NCBI GenBank assembly: GCA_963836355.1
Contig: CAWIJO010000002.1
Location: 124,001 to 188,000 of the forward strand
Length of the DNA: 64,000 nt
Source of the DNA: Palsa-506 sp963836355
GTDB taxonomy: Bacteria; Actinomycetota; Actinomycetes; Streptosporangiales; Streptosporangiaceae
Direction: 5' to 3'
Part shown: piece after piece, positions 61,307-64,000 of the stretch
Layout of the letters: every line of letters starts with the position of its first letter
How positions within the stretch are numbered: position 1 is the first letter of the stretch
The notes under the pieces: generated by a model
Told to the model about the DNA's origin: nothing
The model's input: the letters and a program-made list of their open reading frames with translations, nothing else
The model's database searches: none
Made by a program: the position numbers and the translations under genes

Positions 61307-62262
61307 CGGATCGCGACGGCGGCGATCGGAGATCCGACCGCGCCGGTGATCGGGAGGGGTTCGGCGATCAGCATGAACTCCCAACGGTTCTCAGCGCGAC
61401 ACTGGGCCGAGAGCTCCACGAGATCGAACATCTCGCCGAACGCGATACCCATATGCACTAGGGCGACGGTGTGAAGTGGTTGGAACCGGTCGATCTCGTT
61501 GGGGCGCACTTCGACGCCCCAGGTGTCGGTGGCGACCGCGGCGATCTCGTGACGACTCAGCCACGGCGCCGTGTGCAGGGAGAGGCCGGGAGCGTCGCCG
61601 CCGGCGAAATCTCCCCACGCGTTCCGACATGCCTGGAGGTGCCCGGTGTGAATCAGAACCGCGTCACCCGGGCGGACCTCCACACCCTGGGCGGCGATGA
61701 CCTCGTCAAGGTCAGCTTCGGTGATGGCGTAACCGGGGTCGAGCGCCGGGACGCCGCGATGTCCGGTGACGTCGAGGAGCACACCGCGGAACACCATGTG
61801 TCCGCACCACTTCTCGACTCCGTTGCGGTTCGCTCCCCTTGTGGTGTGCTCGGCGGCGCTGTATCCGTTCCACATCTGACCGCGGTGGAAGATGTGGGAG
61901 AGCGCATCCCACTGGGTTCCTGACTGCAGCGGCATAACGACGATGTCGTCGGCATACCCGAAGCCTTTCGCGGGACCCCACGGCAAAGGGTCCTGCTTGC
62001 CTGCCACGTGGTCGGTTCCGGTGGCGGTGGTCAGAAGTTTCGGGTTCTGCCGAAAGCCGCCCGGCTGTGGTCCTGCTTCGTCGTAGGGAAGCGTCAGCGG
62101 GACGACTCGTCCGGTGCGAACCTCGGCCACAGCGGCGAGGACCGTTTCGGGGCGGGTGAAGTTCATCGCTCCGAGTTCGTCGTCCGGGCCCCACTGGCCC
62201 CAGCGACTGTGCTGGGAGATGTAGGCCTCGAATTGTGCGTCGATCTGCGTTTCGTCACTCAT
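61303..62262 (-). CDS. cyclase family (kynurenine formamidase-like) hydrolase
   Basis: A 319-residue protein from ATG 62262. It contains the cyclase-family metal/active-site motif in the form MPLQSGTQWDALSHIFHRGQ, plus GVLLDVTGHRGVPALDPGYA, EVRPGDAVLIHTGHLQACRN and LHTAPWLSRHEIAAVATDTW. The family hydrolyses amides or lactones (kynurenine formamidase, isatin hydrolase and others); the GTQWD-x-x-x-H form is the subgroup with Gln in place of one His. It overlaps the DHDPS-like gene by eight bases and the ligase by four. Likely role: opening a cyclic or formyl compound for the ligase. Confidence 0.85.
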   Translation of the reverse strand: MSDETQIDAQFEAYISQHSRWGQWGPDDELGAMNFTRPETVLAAVAEVRTGRVVPLTLPYDEAGPQPGGFRQNPKLLTTATGTDHVAGKQDPLPWGPAKGFGYADDIVVMPLQSGTQWDALSHIFHRGQMWNGYSAAEHTTRGANRNGVEKWCGHMVFRGVLLDVTGHRGVPALDPGYAITEADLDEVIAAQGVEVRPGDAVLIHTGHLQACRNAWGDFAGGDAPGLSLHTAPWLSRHEIAAVATDTWGVEVRPNEIDRFQPLHTVALVHMGIAFGEMFDLVELSAQCRAENRWEFMLIAEPLPITGAVGSPIAAVAIR

Positions 62263-63151
62263 GACTTGTCCCCTTGACCTGGGCGGCTCCGAGCCCTTTC
62301 GCCGCCACCTCGCTCGTCACGGGCTGCGGCCGGGGCGACATCATCTGAACGGCATGTCCCCATCCGCGGCTCTCCTCGCTCACGGCATCGATTGACTCCA
62401 GCGCACGTTCGAGCTCGGCCAGTTCGCTGCCACTGAGCCGCCGGTGCGGACGCCGAGGAGGACCAACCGCTCGGCCCATCAGACCGGCCGCGGCCTTGAT
62501 GCCAGACGGGTAGAGGGGCACGACGGCGTTGAGCACCCGGGAGATGTCGAGCTGAAGGTCGAGCGCTTTGCCGTGGTCTTCTTCCTGCAGCGCCGACCAG
62601 AGCCGGCGCAGCAGGGTGGGTACGACCAGACCGGTGATTGAGAAGCACCCAGCCCCGCCCATAGCCCGGTTCGGTACCACGTACTCGGTTCCATGGAATA
62701 TCGCGAACCGGGCGCGTTCCTCGCGGCCGATGCGCACGTACTCGAGCATGTCGGCCACGTCTCCGCCGGCGTTCTTCATCCCGACGATCGACGGGATCTC
62801 CTGGACCATGCGCTTGAGCAGGTTCGGCGTCACTGCTGCTCCCGCCCCGGGATAGGAGTACACCAGGAACGGCAACGCGGTCGCATCGGCCACCGCGGCG
62901 AAGTGGTCGACCAGAGCTGTGTCGTCGACCCGCACGTGGTACGGGGGCAGACACACGATGCCGTCGGCTCCCAGCCGTGCAGCGACGCTGGCACGGTGGG
63001 CGCTCTGTGAGGTCGCAGTCCCGCTGACGTGCACGAGCACCGGGACACGAGCGCCGACCGTGTCGACCGCAGCCTGGAGCATGCGAGTTCGTTCCTCTTC
63101 GTCCAAGACGAGCGACTCTGCGGCGTGCACGCCGACGCTCGTGCTCGGCAA
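62255..63151 (-). pseudogene. DHDPS/N-acetylneuraminate lyase-family protein, N-terminally truncated
   Basis: The frame encodes SVGVHAAESLVLDEEERTRM, LVHVSGTATSQSAHRASVAA, LPFLVYSYPGAGAAVTPNLL (YxYP catalytic Tyr), IPSIVGMKNAGGDVADMLEY (Schiff-base Lys) and VPLYPSGIKAAAGLMG. Compared with a full (about 300-residue) family member the first 40 or so residues, with strand one and GTT-type motif region, are missing, while the C terminus is long. The DNA upstream (from about 63155) changes to unrelated sequence. It is first in a four-gene operon; activity is doubtful. Confidence 0.7.
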
Positions 63152-63166
63152 GGCACCCGACGAGAG

Positions 63167-63283
63167 GTGACGGTGACGATCGGATCGATGCGCATAGACC
63201 GTCCCGAGGTTTGGCTGGCCTGGTGCCTGCTCTTGTTCATCGTCTTCTTTCCCCTATACCTCACTGCGCGGCGCGAGGCGTAG
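63167..63283 (+). CDS. short single-pass membrane peptide or gene tail
   Basis: A 38-residue frame from GTG 63167, reading VTVTIGSMRIDRPEVWLAWC then LLLFIVFFPLYLTARREA and stop. The hydrophobic stretch LAWCLLLFIVFFPLYL is one TM helix. It begins where the DHDPS-like gene is cut, so it may be the C-terminal tail of another membrane protein joined at that junction. Overlaps the 3' end of the NTF2-like frame on the other strand. Confidence 0.25.
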   Translation: MTVTIGSMRIDRPEVWLAWCLLLFIVFFPLYLTARREA

Positions 63284-63772
63284 ACCTCGCATGTCGACTC
63301 AGCGATCCACGTGGATCCGACCCCCATGTCGTCCCGCCGGTACTGGTCACGCGCCGCGGGACGCCCGCGCTGCCGCGCCGGAACGATCGGTCAGGCGACG
63401 GATTGGGCGTTTGCTGGTAGAGCGCGAGGCGCAAGGCGTCGTCGCGATGCCGGTACTGGCTCGACATCACGCCGGTGAAGGCAGGCTCATCGCCCTCTCG
63501 ATGTGCGGTCGCCACGCAGACGAACGAGGCGCTGTCCGAGCCGCCGCGAATGAGGCGGACCTCGCCGATGTGGTAGGTCCGCCAATGAGGCGCCTGCTCG
63601 AGCGACTCGATGACGGACTCGCGATCCATGACCGCCCCGTTGGCCAACACCGTCAACGCGTCACCCGTCATCAGGGAGCCGTAGAACCTTGCGACCCGCT
63701 GTTGTCGCACAGCGAGTCCCAGCGCTGGCGTTCGATCTTGACGAGAGTCGCCTTCAGGTCGTCGTCACTCAT
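63261..63772 (-). pseudogene. NTF2/SnoaL-like (DUF4440-type) protein with frameshift
   Basis: From ATG 63772 the product reads MSDDDLKATLVKIERQRWDS LCDN; at about 63690 the frame changes and continues RFYGSLMTGDALTVLANGAV, MDRESVIESLEQAPHWRTYH, IGEVRLIRGGSDSASFVCVA and MSSQYRHRDDALRLALYQQT. This is a small cone-like NTF2 fold of the DUF4440 type (LYQQTP end). The extension after PNPSPD (about 45 residues) looks non-native, suggesting the stop was lost. A single indel separates the two halves. Confidence 0.65.
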
Positions 63773-64000
63773 GCCGCGAGGCATGTTGGCGAACTTGGCC
63801 CCAGACGCGCATCGTCGACAGCGTCGCAAGCCGAACCCCCCAGCGGCACGCCTCGTGTTCTCGTCATCGGCGCGCTCCGCGCGCCCATCGGCTTGCGACA
63901 CGTAGGCGTTCGCGTTGTGGCGACCGACAATGGAGAGTCCCGGGAGCGGGTGGTCAATGAGGCGCCGTGGTCGTGACACCCCTCTCCAGCAAGGTCAGCG

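Noticed and set aside
62255..63151. Intact dihydrodipicolinate synthase
   Set aside because: The first 40 or so residues are missing and the upstream DNA is unrelated, although catalytic Tyr and Lys are present.

Overview
This is high-GC actinobacterial DNA: GTG/TTG starts, GTGA/ATGA stop-start overlaps, MmpL-like, ArsO-like and mycobacterial/nocardioform-type families. The organism cannot be named. It is an accessory region, such as an island, plasmid or repeatedly invaded locus, with at least nine kinds of insertion sequence or recombinase element, several nested. Single-base frameshifts are very common even in otherwise intact genes, so part of the apparent gene decay may be assembly error.

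Layout. 0-13 kb: a small conserved peptide, a DUF3995-like membrane protein, an ISKra4-type remnant with a DUF6788-like gene, and two copies (one decayed) of an unusual recombinase-like family, the better one fused to a multi-zinc-ribbon region and coupled to a small HTH gene. That HTH-recombinase pair plus a methylenetetrahydrofolate reductase gene is bracketed by 46-bp direct repeats. Then come a tyrosine recombinase cut by an IS256-type element, and a methyltransferase/XRE-cupin pair caught between two inverted, identically damaged IS256-type copies. 13-18 kb: a split FtsX-type ABC permease and a decayed alpha/beta hydrolase. 18.1-21.3 kb: a 3.2-kb element with inverted ends carrying a DUF6788-like gene, a tyrosine-recombinase-like gene and a coupled DDE transposase-like gene, followed by the 3' half of a tRNA-Val and a Phd/RelE-type toxin-antitoxin pair.

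22.8-32.2 kb is an arsenic island: an aquaporin fused in frame to an IS1634-type transposase tail, an ArsR-ArsC fusion, the operon arsR-acr3-DUF2180-arsD-arsA, and an ArsO-like monooxygenase (two in-frame stops) with another arsR. Each ArsR-type control region has its own palindrome. The main ars operon lies between two 242-bp direct repeats, each inserted at the same point (after the IGYAR motif) of two different serine-resolvase genes.

32.5-38.7 kb is nested mobile DNA: a transposase hit at its 3' end by IS630, whose own transposase is split by a 2.5-kb element encoding a large serine recombinase; then a tyrosine-recombinase tail and the 3' ends of two group II introns. 38.8-42.8 kb carries ordinary accessory genes. 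42.8-64 kb carries an ABC-2 exporter, a TetR-controlled membrane protein/dehydrogenase pair, C-terminal tails of etfA, thiC and an MmpL transporter, an ABC exporter with a divergent histidine kinase/response regulator, an IS1182 inside an IS481-type remnant, and a tightly coupled four-gene catabolic operon (DHDPS-like, cyclase, acetoacetate-CoA ligase-like, quinone oxidoreductase-like).
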